A stretch of 64,000 nt of DNA from Burkholderiales bacterium 70-64. GTDB lineage: Bacteria; Pseudomonadota; Gammaproteobacteria; Burkholderiales; Burkholderiaceae_E. Both the position numbers and the translations under genes were made by a program. The stretch spans positions 1 to 64,000 of the forward strand of contig MKUQ01000028.1 in assembly GCA_001898645.1 (NCBI GenBank), written 5' to 3'. Positions 25,129 to 39,230 of this stretch are shown piece by piece. Under the pieces are notes generated by a model that had not been told where the DNA came from, did no database searches, and worked only from the letters and a program-made list of their open reading frames with translations. The number at the start of each line of letters is the position of its first letter. The stretch's first letter is position 1.

Positions 25129-27384
25129 TCAGAGCGGCGCGCGGGTGGCGCGCACCGGCGGCTCGGCGAACAGCTGCGCGATCGGCGCGGCGGCGCCGAT
25201 CAGGTCGCCCTGGACGTGGTCGATGCCGATCTCGGTGAGGCGATCGAGCGTGAACTGGTTGTGCACGTGCTCGGCCACGGTGCGGATGTTCAGCCGGCGC
25301 GCCACGCGCACCGTGGAGAGCACGATCTCCTCGTCGATCGGGTTGCTGACCAGGTTGCGGATGAACGAGCCGTCGATCTTGAGGTAGTCGAGCGGGAAGC
25401 GCTTGAGGTACTCGAAGGTGGCCAGCCCGGTGCCGAAATCGTCCAGCGCGATGCCGAAGCCCTCGGCCTTGAGGTCGTCGACCAGGCGCGAGGCGGCGCC
25501 CGGGTTGCGGATCGCCTCGCTCTCGGTGATCTCGAATACGATCTTCTCGGCGGGGATGTCGTACAGCGCGCGCTGCTCGCGGATGAAGCCGGCGATGGTG
25601 CCGTCGCTCATGGTCAGGCCCGAGAGGTTGATCGAGCACTTCCACGTGCGCGCCAGCGCGTCGGGGTGCTCGGCCAGCCAGGAGAAGATCCAGCGGATGA
25701 CGCCGCGGTCCATCATCGGCGTCATCTGGGCCTGGACCGCCAGCGACAGGAACTCGGGCGGCCGGATGAGGCCGCCGTCGCGATCGAGCAGGCGGATCAG
25801 AACCTCGTACGAGAGCATGCCGGGCGGCGCGTCGGGGTCGATCATGGGCTGGGCGTGCAGCTCGAAGCGCTTCTCGCGGATGGCCTCGCGGATGTGCTCG
25901 ATCTTGCCCTGGTGCGCGCGCCGCGCGTCGATCATGGTCTGCGACAGCGGCTCGACGAAGAGCTGCGGATCGCGCACGCTGGCGGCGATGGTCATCGCGT
26001 CGGAGAGCGACATCAGGCAGTCTTCGCTGTTGATCAGGGCGTGCTGGTCGATCAGCAGGCCGCCGACGCACAGCTGCAGGCGCACGCTGCCGTGCTCGGT
26101 CTTGAACAGCTGTCCGTTGAGCTGGGAGTAGATCTCCCGGGCCACCGCGCGCACCTGCGCCACCGATTCCGCCTCGATGAGCAGGGCGAAGCGCCCGGCC
26201 GACAGCCGCGCCGCGGCCTGCGCCCCGGGCTGCGCCATGAGCATCTGGGCGGCGCTCTGCTCGAGCTGCAGCGCCTGCATGGTGCCGCACAGGTCGTTGA
26301 GCGTGTCGAAGTTAGACAGGTGCATGCCGATCAGCCCGTAGTGGGGGCGGGTGGGCAGGGCGAGCCGTTCGCCGATCTCGGCGATCAGCCCGCGATCGTT
26401 GAGCAGCCCGGTCGACATGTCCTGGCGCGCCTGCTGCGCCACGCGCGCCAGCGCCAGGCGCCGGTCGGCGGCGATGGCCTGCAGCATGAAGGCGACGATG
26501 ATGGCCGAGAAGGCGAGCACCGAGGCCTCGAGCGCGCGGAAGAAGTCGTCGTGCGCCTGGCCGACCTGGTGGGCGCGCGCCACCAGCAGCGGGACGGTGG
26601 TCACCACCAGCGACAGCGCGGTGGCGCGCTCGCTCATGCGGATCGCGGTCCAGGCGACGATGGGGAAGTACAGGAACATCAGCGCGTACGCGTAGCTCGG
26701 GTGGCCGAAGGTCGAGACCATCAGGCTGGTGCCCACCACCAGCAGCGTCAGCAGGAACGCCGGCGCATCGAGCAGCGGCGGCTGCGGGCGGCCCGTGCCG
26801 GCGCCGGTCGGCGCCGGCACGGCGTCGCCCGCCCAGGCGAGCAGGGCGGGGGCGATGAGCAGGATGCCGAGCGCGTCGATGAGCCACCACACCATGAACT
26901 GGTGGGCCGGGTGCACGTCGGCGACGAGCCCGTTCAGCTGCAGGCCGATGGTGGCGAGCAGCGCGTCGATCGGCGCTGCCAGCAGCACGACGGCGCCGAC
27001 CAGGCGGACGGCGGCCTCGAGCCGGTAGTCGGCGGGCTTCCAGTCGTTGAGGCGGTGCAGCAGCGCCACCGCGGCCGCGGGGCCGACCGCGCTGGCGACG
27101 AACACGCCGGCGGTGGCACCGGGCGTATCGAACTCGAGCCACGCCCACAGCGCGCCGCCGGCGGCCGGCGGCACCACCCAGCGCAGGCCGTAGCGCCAGG
27201 CGAAGGCGAAGGCGACGCCGGCGCACGGCCAGATGAGCAGCAGCCCGGAGGCATCGGCGGAGATCAGCTTCGCCAGCAGGCACAGCACGAACGCCACCCC
27301 GGCCGACAGCAGCAGCCTGGGAAAGACCGGCAGGCGGATGCGGTCGCCGGGTTGGGCCGGCGAAGTGATTTCGGACTGGAGCAC
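25129..27384 (-). CDS. MASE1 - GGDEF (degenerate) - EAL protein, putative c-di-GMP phosphodiesterase
   Basis: A 751-residue protein. Residues about 15-300 hold many hydrophobic segments of the MASE1 sensor type ([42 protein letters not shown]). A GGDEF-like domain follows ([15 protein letters not shown]) whose active site reads SAGRFALL, so it cannot be a normal cyclase. The EAL domain has EVLIRL for EAL, then SINLSG, FEITES, DDFGTG and LKIDGSFI. The loop is AEHVHN in place of AEGVE. Most metal ligands are kept, so it may hydrolyse c-di-GMP or act as a sensor. GTG 27384 is my start; a TTG at 27453 is in frame but unlikely. It lies between acnA and crcB on the same strand. Confidence 0.85.
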   Translation of the reverse strand: MLQSEITSPAQPGDRIRLPVFPRLLLSAGVAFVLCLLAKLISADASGLLLIWPCAGVAFAFAWRYGLRWVVPPAAGGALWAWLEFDTPGATAGVFVASAVGPAAAVALLHRLNDWKPADYRLEAAVRLVGAVVLLAAPIDALLATIGLQLNGLVADVHPAHQFMVWWLIDALGILLIAPALLAWAGDAVPAPTGAGTGRPQPPLLDAPAFLLTLLVVGTSLMVSTFGHPSYAYALMFLYFPIVAWTAIRMSERATALSLVVTTVPLLVARAHQVGQAHDDFFRALEASVLAFSAIIVAFMLQAIAADRRLALARVAQQARQDMSTGLLNDRGLIAEIGERLALPTRPHYGLIGMHLSNFDTLNDLCGTMQALQLEQSAAQMLMAQPGAQAAARLSAGRFALLIEAESVAQVRAVAREIYSQLNGQLFKTEHGSVRLQLCVGGLLIDQHALINSEDCLMSLSDAMTIAASVRDPQLFVEPLSQTMIDARRAHQGKIEHIREAIREKRFELHAQPMIDPDAPPGMLSYEVLIRLLDRDGGLIRPPEFLSLAVQAQMTPMMDRGVIRWIFSWLAEHPDALARTWKCSINLSGLTMSDGTIAGFIREQRALYDIPAEKIVFEITESEAIRNPGAASRLVDDLKAEGFGIALDDFGTGLATFEYLKRFPLDYLKIDGSFIRNLVSNPIDEEIVLSTVRVARRLNIRTVAEHVHNQFTLDRLTEIGIDHVQGDLIGAAAPIAQLFAEPPVRATRAPL

Positions 27385-27498
27385 GGGACGGTCGATTGGC
27401 TTCGGGGCCAAGTGTAATCCACCCCGCCGCCCCTCCGTCCGCCGGCCCGACAACCGGCCGCCGCGGGGAAGCCCGCGCGGCGGCCGGTCGCCGGACGT

Positions 27499-30198
<2,700 letters not shown>

Positions 30199-30226
30199 GG
30201 ATGGCCTCTCGGGGGATGACTGCGTA

Positions 30227-30853
30227 TCAGTGTGCGGGGTTTCGATGCGCGGCCGGCGCGCGGCGGGCGCGCGCCGCGGGCGGCGGGGACGGTTCGGCGC
30301 GGAACGCGCCGTCGTTCATGTTGAGCGTGCCCATGCCGGGCACGACGATGTCGCCGGGCTTCTGCCCCGGCGCGCAGGGGCCGAGCCAGTGCGCCTCGAG
30401 GGCATCCTTGTCCTCGCGGCGCACGCCGCCCAGGGGCGGGTCGTAGCTCACCAGGGTGTCGATGCGGTAGGCCTCGGCGAAGTCGCCGCTGGCGATGGCG
30501 CGGCTGGTGACGACGGTGCGCGCCTCGCGGCACACCGACTCGGCCAGCCAGGCCGTGCCGGCGCGCCGGAACGCCCCGAAGGTGCACGAACCGCGCACGC
30601 CCACCGTGCGATCGAGATGGTGCGCGGCGGTGTCGGCGTGCTCGCCGACGCACTGGCGGGTAGGCGGCAGTCCGGAGGACTCGGCACCCACCGAGCGCAC
30701 CTCCCACAGCCCGGGACGGCGCCGCGGGAAATCGTCGTCGGCGTGCGCGGCCTGGGCCAGGGTGAGGCAAGCCAGCGCCATGCCGAGGCACAGCCCGGGC
30801 AGCGGCGCGTGCGCCGGGACGGCGCGCGCCGGCCATGGCGGGAGGTGCCTCAC
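30227..30853 (-). CDS. DUF3617 family exported protein
   Basis: A 208-residue protein with an N-terminal hydrophobic segment ending AQAAHA that looks like a signal peptide, followed by the family signature [12 protein letters not shown]. Four cysteines in the mature part (TRQCVGE, GSCTFG, SVCREA, GPCAPG) fit a disulfide-bonded periplasmic protein. The function of DUF3617 is unknown. The start is GTG 30853; ATG 30781 would give a shorter signal sequence. It sits 12 bases after prpD and 28 bases before acnA on the same strand, an unexpected passenger in a central-carbon operon. Confidence 0.78.
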   Translation of the reverse strand: MRHLPPWPARAVPAHAPLPGLCLGMALACLTLAQAAHADDDFPRRRPGLWEVRSVGAESSGLPPTRQCVGEHADTAAHHLDRTVGVRGSCTFGAFRRAGTAWLAESVCREARTVVTSRAIASGDFAEAYRIDTLVSYDPPLGGVRREDKDALEAHWLGPCAPGQKPGDIVVPGMGTLNMNDGAFRAEPSPPPAARARRAPAAHRNPAH

Positions 30854-30865
30854 CGCGGCGTCCGC

Positions 30866-32317
30866 CTAGATGACGTACAGGTCGACGTACTCGTTGACCG
30901 GCATCGCCTCGAGCGCCTTCTGCTCGAGCGAGACGTCCAGGATGCGCTGCTGCTGCTTGGCGGGGAAGCGCCGCGCCAGGTTGGTGCGGAACTTCTCCAC
31001 CAGCACCGGGATGCCTTCCTTGCGGCGGCGCCGGTGGCCGATCGGGTACTCGACCACCACTTCCTTGAGCTTCTTGCCGTCGGCGAACTCGATGGTGATG
31101 CCGTTGGCGATCGAGCGCTTGTCCGGGTCGAGGTAGTCCTTGCTGAACTGCTTGTCCTCGACGCAGCTCATCTTCGCGCGCAGCGCGTCGATGCGCGGGT
31201 CGGCGGCCACCTTGTCCTCGTAGTCCTCGGCGGTGAGGCGGCCGAAGATCAGCGGCACGGCCACCATGTACTGGATGCAGTGGTCGCGGTCGGCCGGGTT
31301 GTCCAGCGGCCCCTGCTTGTCGATGATGCGGATGGCCGATTCGTGGGTGCGGATCGTCACCTTGCGGATGTCCTCCACGCTGCGGCCGGCCTTCTTCAGC
31401 TCGCCGTGCAGCGTCATCGCGCATTCGGCCGCGGTCTGGGCGTGGAACTCGGCCGGGAACGAGATCTTGAACAGCACGTTCTCCATCACGTAGCTGCCGT
31501 AGGGGCGCTGGAAGGTGAACTCCTTGCCCTTGAACAGCACGTCGTAGAAGCCCCAGGTCTTGGCGGTGAGCACCGACGGATAGCCCATCTCTCCGGTGCG
31601 CGCGATCAGCGCCAGGCGCACCGCGCGGCTGGTGGCGTCGCCCGCGGCCCAGCTCTTGCGGCTGCCGGTGTTCGGCGCGTGCCGGTAGGTGCGCAGCGAC
31701 TGGCCGTCCACCCAGGCGAGCGAGACTGCGTTGATCAGCTCGTCGCGCGTCAGGCCCATGAGCGCGCCGCACACCGCGGTGGAGGCCACCTTGACCAGCA
31801 CCACGTGGTCGAGCCCGACGCGGTTGAACGAGTTCTCCAGCGCGATCACGCCCTGGATCTCGTGCGCCTTGACCATCGCCTCGAGCACCTGGCGCATGGT
31901 GAGCGGCGGCTTGCCGCGGGCGACCGCGCTGCGGCTCAGCCAGTCGGCCGTGGCGAGGATGCCGCCGAGGTTGTCCGACGGGTGGCCCCACTCGGCGGCC
32001 AGCCAGGTGTCGTTGAAGTCGAGCCAGCGGATCATCGCGCCGATGTTGAACGCGGCCTGCACCGGGTCGAGCTGGAACTGGGTGCCGGGCACCTTCGCGC
32101 CGTCGGGCACCACGGTGCCGGGCACGACGGGGCCGAGCAGCTTGGTGCACGCCGGGTAGGACAGGGCCTCCAGGCCGCAGCCCAGCGTGTCGATCAGGCA
32201 GGCGCGTGCGGTCTCGAGCGCCTCCTTGCTCTTGATCTTGTAGGTCAGCGCGTAGTCGACGATGTCGACCAGGACCTGGTCCGGTTTCGGCCGGCTCGTC
32301 GGGATGTGGGCGCCCAT
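30866..32317 (-). CDS. prpD: 2-methylcitrate dehydratase
   Basis: A 483-residue MmgE/PrpD family protein of normal length. It has [28 protein letters not shown], the conserved block [30 protein letters not shown], and later segments such as [16 protein letters not shown] and [33 protein letters not shown]. It dehydrates 2-methylcitrate to 2-methylaconitate in propionate breakdown. ATG 32317 has GGAG about 10 bases upstream. It follows prpC by 50 bases and precedes the DUF3617 gene. Confidence 0.95.
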   Translation of the reverse strand: MGAHIPTSRPKPDQVLVDIVDYALTYKIKSKEALETARACLIDTLGCGLEALSYPACTKLLGPVVPGTVVPDGAKVPGTQFQLDPVQAAFNIGAMIRWLDFNDTWLAAEWGHPSDNLGGILATADWLSRSAVARGKPPLTMRQVLEAMVKAHEIQGVIALENSFNRVGLDHVVLVKVASTAVCGALMGLTRDELINAVSLAWVDGQSLRTYRHAPNTGSRKSWAAGDATSRAVRLALIARTGEMGYPSVLTAKTWGFYDVLFKGKEFTFQRPYGSYVMENVLFKISFPAEFHAQTAAECAMTLHGELKKAGRSVEDIRKVTIRTHESAIRIIDKQGPLDNPADRDHCIQYMVAVPLIFGRLTAEDYEDKVAADPRIDALRAKMSCVEDKQFSKDYLDPDKRSIANGITIEFADGKKLKEVVVEYPIGHRRRRKEGIPVLVEKFRTNLARRFPAKQQQRILDVSLEQKALEAMPVNEYVDLYVI

Positions 32318-32367
32318 GTGGTCTGGACTCCGTGGATGGATGAATGGATGAAAAGGGGCGCGCCGGC

Positions 32368-33525
32368 CTACTTGCGCTCGGCCAGCGGCACGAACTTCAG
32401 GTTCTCGGGACCCACGTAGTTCGCGCTCGGCCGGATGATCTTGTTGTCGATGCGCTGCTCGATCACGTGCGCGGCCCAGCCCGAGGTGCGCGAGATCACG
32501 AACAGCGGCGTGAACATGGCGGTGGGCACGCCCATCATGTGGTAGCTCACCGCGCTGAACCAGTCGAGGTTGGGGAACATCTTCTTCGCGTCCCACATCA
32601 CCTTCTCCAGGCGCTCGGCGATGTCGAACATGCGGGTGTTGCCGGCGTCGGCCGAGAGCTTGCGGGCGACCTCCTTGATCACCTTGTTGCGCGGGTCGGA
32701 CACCGTGTAGACCGGATGGCCGAAGCCGATCACGACCTCCTTGTTCTCGACGCGGCGGCGGATGTCGGCCTCGGCCTCGTCGGGCGAGTCGTAGCGTTTC
32801 TGGATCTCGAAGGCGACCTCGTTGGCGCCGCCGTGCTTGGGCCCGCGCAGCGCGCCGATCGCACCGGCGATCGACGAGTACATGTCGGAGCCGGTGCCCG
32901 CGATCACGCGCGCCGTGAAGGTGGAAGCATTGAACTCGTGCTCGGCGTACAGGATGAGCGAGGTGTGCATCGCCCGCGTCCACGGCGCCGGCGGCTCGCG
33001 CCCGTGCAGCAGGTGCAGGAAGTGCGCGCCGATCGAGTCGTCGTCGGTCTCGACCTCGATGCGCCGGCCGTTGGTGCTGTAGTGGTACCAGTAGAGCAGC
33101 ATCGAGCCGAACGAGGCCAGCAGCCGGTCGGCGATGTCGCGCGCGCCGGCCGCGTTGTGGTCGTCCTTCTCGGGCAGCGTGCAGCCGAGCGCCGACACGC
33201 CGGTGCGCATCACGTCCATCGGGTGCGCCGAGGCCGGCAGCTGCTCGAGCGCCGCCTTCACGCCGGCCGGCAGGCCGCGCAGCGCGCGCAGCTTCGCCTT
33301 GTAGCCGGCCAGCTCGGCGCGGTTGGGCAGCTTGCCGTGCACCAGCAGGTACGCCACCTCCTCGAACTCGGCGGCATCGGCGATGTCGAGGATGTCGTAG
33401 CCGCGGTAGTGCAGGTCGTTGCCGGTGCGGCCCACCGAGCACAGCGCGGTGTTGCCGGCGGTCACGCCCGACAGGGCGACCGATTTCTTCGGCTTCGGTG
33501 CAACAGCCTGGGGATTGTCGTTCAC
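32368..33525 (-). CDS. prpC: 2-methylcitrate synthase
   Basis: A 385-residue citrate-synthase-fold enzyme of the short PrpC type. It has [33 protein letters not shown] at the N terminus, [27 protein letters not shown], the catalytic His loop [16 protein letters not shown] and the final [18 protein letters not shown]. It condenses propionyl-CoA with oxaloacetate. It is distinct from the longer hexameric-type gltA product encoded at 40.4 kb. It follows prpB by 25 bases, in the order prpB-prpC-prpD. Confidence 0.95.
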   Translation of the reverse strand: MNDNPQAVAPKPKKSVALSGVTAGNTALCSVGRTGNDLHYRGYDILDIADAAEFEEVAYLLVHGKLPNRAELAGYKAKLRALRGLPAGVKAALEQLPASAHPMDVMRTGVSALGCTLPEKDDHNAAGARDIADRLLASFGSMLLYWYHYSTNGRRIEVETDDDSIGAHFLHLLHGREPPAPWTRAMHTSLILYAEHEFNASTFTARVIAGTGSDMYSSIAGAIGALRGPKHGGANEVAFEIQKRYDSPDEAEADIRRRVENKEVVIGFGHPVYTVSDPRNKVIKEVARKLSADAGNTRMFDIAERLEKVMWDAKKMFPNLDWFSAVSYHMMGVPTAMFTPLFVISRTSGWAAHVIEQRIDNKIIRPSANYVGPENLKFVPLAERK

Positions 33526-33550
33526 GGGTTGTCTCCTGGTTTTCGGGTTC

Positions 33551-34429
33551 TCATTTGGAACGGGCGAACAGCTCGTCGAGCTTGTGCTCGTAATCCCAGT
33601 AGCCGATCGCGTCGTACAGCTCTTCGCGGGTCTGCATGGTGGGCAGCGCCGCCTTCTGCGTGCCGTCGCGGCGCAGCACCTGGTAGACGTTCTGCGCCGC
33701 CTTGTTCATCGCACGGAAGGCCGACAGCGGATACAGCGCCATCGCCACGCCGGCGCCGCGAAGCTCGTCCACGGTGAACAGCGGCGTCTGCCCGAACTCG
33801 GTGAGATTGGCCAGCACCGGCACCTTGACCGCGTCGGCGAAGCGCCGGTACATCGACAGCTCGGTCATCGCTTCGGGGAAGATGCCGTCGGCGCCGGCCT
33901 CGGCGCAGGCGACCGCGCGCTCGATGGCGCGCTCCAGCCCCTCGACCGCCAGCGCGTCGGTGCGCGCCATGATGAAGAACTGCGCGTCGGTGCGCGCATC
34001 GGCGGCGGCCTTGATCCGGTCGACCATCTCGTCCTGGCCGACGATCTCCTTGCCGGGGCGGTGGCCGCAGCGCTTGGCGCCGACCTGGTCCTCGATGTGC
34101 ATCGCCGCCGCGCCGGCCTTGATCAGCGAGCGGGTGGTGCGCGCCACGTTGAACGCCGAGGCGCCGAAGCCGGTGTCGACGTCGACCAGCAGCGGCAGGT
34201 CGCAGACGTCGGTGATGCGGCGCACGTCGACGAGCACGTCTTCCAGGCCCGTGATGCCGAGATCGGGCAGGCCCAGCGAGCCGGCCGCCACGCCGCCGCC
34301 CGAGATGTAGATGGCGCGGAAGCCGGCGTGGCGCGCCAGCAGCGCGTGGTTGGCGTTGATCGCGCCGGGAATCTGCAGCGGGCGTTCGGCGGCCAGCGCC
34401 TCGCGGAACTTCTGTCCAGGGCTCGTCAT
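33551..34429 (-). CDS. prpB: Methylisocitrate lyase
   Basis: A 292-residue member of the isocitrate lyase/PEP mutase family. Key segments are [31 protein letters not shown] with Mg-binding Asp residues, [20 protein letters not shown] with the catalytic Cys in KRCGH, and [14 protein letters not shown]. It splits 2-methylisocitrate to pyruvate and succinate. It is the first gene of the prpBCD series, 106 bases downstream of mdh. No PrpR-type sigma-54 activator gene is present here. Confidence 0.95.
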   Translation of the reverse strand: MTSPGQKFREALAAERPLQIPGAINANHALLARHAGFRAIYISGGGVAAGSLGLPDLGITGLEDVLVDVRRITDVCDLPLLVDVDTGFGASAFNVARTTRSLIKAGAAAMHIEDQVGAKRCGHRPGKEIVGQDEMVDRIKAAADARTDAQFFIMARTDALAVEGLERAIERAVACAEAGADGIFPEAMTELSMYRRFADAVKVPVLANLTEFGQTPLFTVDELRGAGVAMALYPLSAFRAMNKAAQNVYQVLRRDGTQKAALPTMQTREELYDAIGYWDYEHKLDELFARSK

Positions 34430-34535
34430 GATGGCCTCGCGGCGAAACGGACAAGGGAGGGCCGGCGGCGCCGCGCATCGCCGGCTCGGCGAGCTGCGTC
34501 CGCGCCGGGCCGGGTGTGGCTGCGGGTGCGGCGGC

Positions 34536-35519
<984 letters not shown>

Positions 35520-35623
35520 GGGGCTGACCTTGGATGCGTGGTGTGGGAGGAGGTTCCGGGAAGGTTGCCGGAAACGCCCGCCATGATAGGGCGCAGCGCG
35601 GCCTTCGTCAAGCGAGCGCTATA

Positions 35624-35642
35624 TCTTATATAAGACATAAGA
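35624..35642. promoter_or_regulatory. Palindromic operator candidate between mdh and the GntR gene
   Basis: The perfect 12-base palindrome TCTTATATAAGA (35624-35635) is followed one base later by an extra half-site ATAAGA (35637-35642). It is strikingly AT-rich in a GC-rich region and contains -10-like TATA sequences on both strands. Its position between mdh and a GntR/HutC gene suggests autoregulation plus control of mdh. Confidence 0.65.
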
Positions 35643-35681
35643 AACTGGACTTGACGGGCCGCCCCGTGCTCAAATCCGGGC

Positions 35682-36491
35682 ATGAACGAGGCTGCCCGAC
35701 CCGCGGCGGACGCCGGCGACGCCGGCCCCACCTTCGCCCCGCTGTACCGCCAGATCCGGACGCTGCTGGTGCGCGGCCTGCAGTCGGGCGAGTGGAAGCC
35801 CGGCGAGCCGATCCCGAGCGAGGTCGAGCTCGCGGCGCGCTACCGGGTCAGCCAGGGTACGGTGCGCAAGGCGATCGACGAGCTGGCCGCCGAGAACCTG
35901 GTGGTGCGCCGCCAGGGCCGCGGCACCTTCGTGGCCTCGCACCGCGAGGTGCGCACCCAGTTCCGCTTCCTGCGCCTGCGTCCCGACGAGGCCGAGGGCG
36001 CGGCGGCCGCCTCGCCGCAGGCCGCGCAGGAAGGCGAGGGCGCCCCGGGCATGGTGATGACCAGCCGCGTGCTGGAATGCCGCCGCCTGCGCGCGCCCAG
36101 CGAGGTGGCGCGCGCGCTGTCGCTGCGCGCGAGCGAGGCGGTGGTGACCATCCGGCGCCTGCTCGAGGCCGGCGAGCGGCCGGTCGTGCTCGACGAGATC
36201 TGGCTGCCCGGGGCGCGCTTTCGCGGGCTCACCAGCGAGCGGCTCGACGCCTGGCACGGGCCGCTGTACGCGCTGTTCGAGGCCGAGTTCGCCATCCGCA
36301 TGATCCGCGCCACCGAGCGGCTCAAGGCGGTCGCCGCCGATCGCGCGCGGGCGCGCACCCTGCAGGCGGCCGAAGGCACGCCGCTGCTGCTGGTCGAGCG
36401 CATCTCCTACACCTACGGCGACCAGCCGGTCGAGCTGCGCCGCGGCTACTGCGTGACCGACAAGTATCACTACTTCAACGCGCTCAGCTGA
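35682..36491 (+). CDS. GntR/HutC family transcriptional regulator
   Basis: A 269-residue regulator. The N-terminal GntR winged helix spans about residues 20-90 (PLYRQIRTLLVRGLQSGEWKPGEPIPSEVELAARYRVSQGTVRKAIDELAAENLVVRRQGRGTFVASH). The C-terminal UTRA ligand-binding domain follows (VVTIRRLLEAGERPVVLDEIWLPGARFRGL, TPLLLVERISYTYGDQPVELRRGYCVTDKYHYFNAL). A Glu/Ala-rich insert separates the two domains. It lies between mdh (divergent) and sdhC (same strand), a conserved position in beta-proteobacteria, so it probably senses a TCA-cycle intermediate and controls these operons. The ligand is not known to me. Confidence 0.92.
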   Translation: MNEAARPAADAGDAGPTFAPLYRQIRTLLVRGLQSGEWKPGEPIPSEVELAARYRVSQGTVRKAIDELAAENLVVRRQGRGTFVASHREVRTQFRFLRLRPDEAEGAAAASPQAAQEGEGAPGMVMTSRVLECRRLRAPSEVARALSLRASEAVVTIRRLLEAGERPVVLDEIWLPGARFRGLTSERLDAWHGPLYALFEAEFAIRMIRATERLKAVAADRARARTLQAAEGTPLLLVERISYTYGDQPVELRRGYCVTDKYHYFNALS

Positions 36492-36544
36492 GCGACCTGC
36501 ACGCCGCTTGCGTGCGGAGAAATCCCGCATTCGCGCGAGCGTGA

Positions 36545-36574
36545 TTGGTGCGACGCGCAAAATTGCGTCAGAAT
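36545..36574 (+). promoter_or_regulatory. Possible sdh operon promoter
   Basis: TTGGTG (36545-36550), 18-base spacer, CAGAAT (36569-36574): four matches in each hexamer. It lies about 30 bases before the sdhC ATG. Weak, sequence-only prediction. Confidence 0.3.
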
Positions 36575-36605
36575 ATGCAGGTTTTGCGATCAGCGAGGGT
36601 AGGAG

Positions 36606-37043
36606 ATGGCCGACGCGGCGAACAAGGCAGTGGGAGGTCCGGGAGGCGGAGCCAGGCCGGAGTTCCGCAACATCCACATCACCCAGATCGCGCGCTACCG
36701 CATGCCGCTCGCCGCGCTGGTGTCGATCCTGCACCGCATCAGCGGCGCGCTGATGTTCCTCGTCGGCCTGCCGTTCGTGCTCTACATCTTCCAGCAGAGC
36801 CTCACCTCCGAGATCAGCTTCGAGCACTACCGCGCGATCGTCTCGAACTGGTTCGCCAAGCTGGTGCTGCTCGCGCTCATCTGGGCCTACCTGCACCACT
36901 TCTGCGCCGGCCTGCGCCACCTTCTCATGGATCTCGACATCGGGCTCGACAAGGCCGCCGGGCGCACCTCGGCCGCCGTCGTGCTGGCGCTCAGCCTCAC
37001 GTTGACGCTGATCCTCGGCCTGAAACTGTTCGGGGCGTTCTGA
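36606..37043 (+). CDS. sdhC: Succinate dehydrogenase cytochrome b556 subunit
   Basis: A 145-residue membrane anchor with three hydrophobic segments. HRISGALMFLVGLPFVLYIF contains the first conserved His/Arg/Ser quinone region, and YLHHFCAGLRHLLMDLDIGLD contains the heme-ligand His. With SdhD it binds heme b and ubiquinone in complex II. It has an N-terminal hydrophilic extension of about 25 residues. The stop is followed two bases later by sdhD. Confidence 0.94.
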   Translation: MADAANKAVGGPGGGARPEFRNIHITQIARYRMPLAALVSILHRISGALMFLVGLPFVLYIFQQSLTSEISFEHYRAIVSNWFAKLVLLALIWAYLHHFCAGLRHLLMDLDIGLDKAAGRTSAAVVLALSLTLTLILGLKLFGAF

Positions 37044-37045
37044 TC

Positions 37046-37396
37046 ATGGCCACCAAGCGTATCGTCGTCGGCGCCCACTACGGCAAGCGCGACTGGCTCG
37101 CGCAGCGCTTCACCGCCTGCGTGATGGCGGTCTACACGCTGGTGCTGCTCGGCTGGATGCTCGCGCTGCCCGAGCTGAGCTACGGCACCTGGGCCGGCGT
37201 GTTCGCCTCGCGCTGGATGAAGGTGCTCAGCCTGCTCGCGCTGGTCTCGGTCACCTGGCACGCGTGGGTGGGCGTGCGCGACATCTACATGGATTACATC
37301 AAGCCGATCGTCCTGCGCGTGGCGCTGCAGGTGATCACGATCGTGCTCCTGCTCGGCTACCTGGGCTGGGCGGTGACCATACTCTGGAGCGTCTGA
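37046..37396 (+). CDS. sdhD: Succinate dehydrogenase membrane anchor subunit
   Basis: A 116-residue protein with three hydrophobic segments (FTACVMAVYTLVLLGWML; VLSLLALVSVTWHAWVG; VALQVITIVLLLGYLGWAVTIL). The motif WHAWVGVRDIYMDYIKP carries the heme-ligand His and the conserved DY. The start ATG 37046 directly follows the sdhC stop, and sdhA starts one base after its own stop, indicating tight coupling. Confidence 0.93.
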   Translation: MATKRIVVGAHYGKRDWLAQRFTACVMAVYTLVLLGWMLALPELSYGTWAGVFASRWMKVLSLLALVSVTWHAWVGVRDIYMDYIKPIVLRVALQVITIVLLLGYLGWAVTILWSV

Positions 37397-37397
37397 G

Positions 37398-39188
37398 ATG
37401 GCGGAGGTGCTGAACCGTCTGTCGAACAACCTGCCGCGTCGCAAGTTCGACGCGGTGATCGTCGGTGCCGGCGGCGCCGGCATGCGCTGCTCGCTGCAGC
37501 TCGCCGAGGCGGGCTACAGCGTGGCGGTCCTCTCCAAGGTATTCCCGACGCGCTCGCACACGGTGGCCGCGCAGGGGGGCATCGGCGCCTCGCTGGGCAA
37601 CATGAGCGAGGACAACTGGTACTGGCACATGTTCGACACGGTCAAGGGGTCGGACTACCTCGGCGACCAGGACGCGATCGAGTTCATGTGCCGCGAGGCG
37701 CCGAAGGTGGTCTACGAGCTCGAGCACTTCGGCATGCCGTTCGACCGCAACCCCGACGGCACGATCTACCAGCGCCCGTTCGGCGGGCACACCGCCAATT
37801 TCGGCGAGAAGCCGGTGCAGCGCGCCTGTGCCGCGGCCGACCGCACCGGCCACGCGCTGCTGCACACGCTGTACCAGCGCAACGTGCGCGCGCGCACCCA
37901 GTTCTTCGTCGAATGGATGGCGCTCGACATCGTGCGCGACGCCGACGGCGACTGCGTGGGCGTGGTGGCGCTCGACATGGAAACCGGCGAGGTGATGGTG
38001 CTCGAGGCCAAGACCACGGTGCTCGCCACCGGCGGGGCCGGGCGCATCTTCGCGGCCTCGACCAACGCCTTCATCAACACCGGCGACGGGCTGGGCATGG
38101 CGGCGCGCGCCGGCATCCCGCTCGAGGACATGGAGTTCTGGCAGTTCCACCCCACCGGCGTGGCCGGCGCCGGGGTGCTGATCACCGAGGGCGTGCGCGG
38201 CGAGGGCGGCATCCTGCTCAACAAGGACGGCGAGCGCTTCATGGAGCGCTACGCGCCCACGCTGAAGGACCTCGCCCCGCGCGACTTCGTCTCGCGCTCG
38301 ATGGACCAGGAGATCAAGGAAGGCCGCGGCGCGGGCCCGCACGGCGACTACGTGCTGCTCAAGCTCGACCACCTGGGCGCCGAGACCATCATGAAGCGGC
38401 TGCCCTCGATCCGCGAGATCGCCATCAAGTTCGCCAACGTCGATCCGATCACCGACCCGATCCCGGTGGTGCCCACCATCCACTACCAGATGGGCGGCAT
38501 CCCGGCCAACTACCACGGGCAGGTGGTGGTGCCGAGGGACGGCAACCCGAACACGGTGGTCGGCGGCCTGTACGCCATCGGCGAGTGCGCCTGCGTGTCG
38601 GTGCACGGCGCCAACCGGCTCGGCACCAACTCGCTGCTCGACCTGGTCGTGTTCGGGCGCGCCGCCGGCAACCACATCGTCGACGCCCGGCTCGACCGCA
38701 GCAGCCACAAGCCGCTGCCGAGCGACGCCGGCGACGCCGCGCTGGCGCGGCTGGCGCGCCTGCAGGGCTCGAGCTCGGGCGAGAACGCCCAGGACGTCGC
38801 CAACGACATCCGCCGCTCGATGCAGACGCACTGCGGCGTATTCCGCACCACCGAGCTGCTCGCGGAGGGCGTCAACCAGATCATGGCGCTCGGCGAGCGC
38901 GTCGGCCGGGTGCATCTGAAGGACAAATCCCAGGTGTTCAACACCGCCCGCGTCGAGGCACTCGAGCTGGACAACCTGATCGAGGTCGCCAAGGCCACGG
39001 CGGTCGCCGCCAATGCCCGCAAGGAGAGCCGCGGCGCCCATGCCCATCGTGACCATCCCGAGCGCGACGACGTGAACTGGCTCAAGCACTCGCTGTGGTA
39101 CTCGGCGGGCAACCGCCTGGAGTACAAGCCGGTCGCCACCCGACCGCTGACCGTCGAGACGTTCGCGCCCAAGGCGCGCACTTTCTGA
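37398..39188 (+). CDS. sdhA: Succinate dehydrogenase flavoprotein subunit
   Basis: A 596-residue flavoprotein of usual length. It has the dinucleotide site DAVIVGAGGAGMRCSLQLAEAG, the covalent-FAD His in TRSHTVAAQGGIGASLGN, the active-site region EFWQFHPTGVAGAGVLITEGVRGEGG, and the C-terminal FAD-binding HGANRLGTNSLLDLVVFGRAAG. It oxidises succinate to fumarate in complex II. FAD attachment is helped by SdhE, encoded downstream. Confidence 0.97.
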   Translation: MAEVLNRLSNNLPRRKFDAVIVGAGGAGMRCSLQLAEAGYSVAVLSKVFPTRSHTVAAQGGIGASLGNMSEDNWYWHMFDTVKGSDYLGDQDAIEFMCREAPKVVYELEHFGMPFDRNPDGTIYQRPFGGHTANFGEKPVQRACAAADRTGHALLHTLYQRNVRARTQFFVEWMALDIVRDADGDCVGVVALDMETGEVMVLEAKTTVLATGGAGRIFAASTNAFINTGDGLGMAARAGIPLEDMEFWQFHPTGVAGAGVLITEGVRGEGGILLNKDGERFMERYAPTLKDLAPRDFVSRSMDQEIKEGRGAGPHGDYVLLKLDHLGAETIMKRLPSIREIAIKFANVDPITDPIPVVPTIHYQMGGIPANYHGQVVVPRDGNPNTVVGGLYAIGECACVSVHGANRLGTNSLLDLVVFGRAAGNHIVDARLDRSSHKPLPSDAGDAALARLARLQGSSSGENAQDVANDIRRSMQTHCGVFRTTELLAEGVNQIMALGERVGRVHLKDKSQVFNTARVEALELDNLIEVAKATAVAANARKESRGAHAHRDHPERDDVNWLKHSLWYSAGNRLEYKPVATRPLTVETFAPKARTF

Positions 39189-39230
39189 GATCAGGATCCG
39201 GAAGCTCGCCCGAGGGGCGCAGGAGCAACG

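Noticed and set aside
25100-25130. Fluoride riboswitch upstream of crcB
   Set aside because: Only about 20 bases separate crcB from the preceding coding sequence, too little for the aptamer, and no matching conserved sequence is visible.
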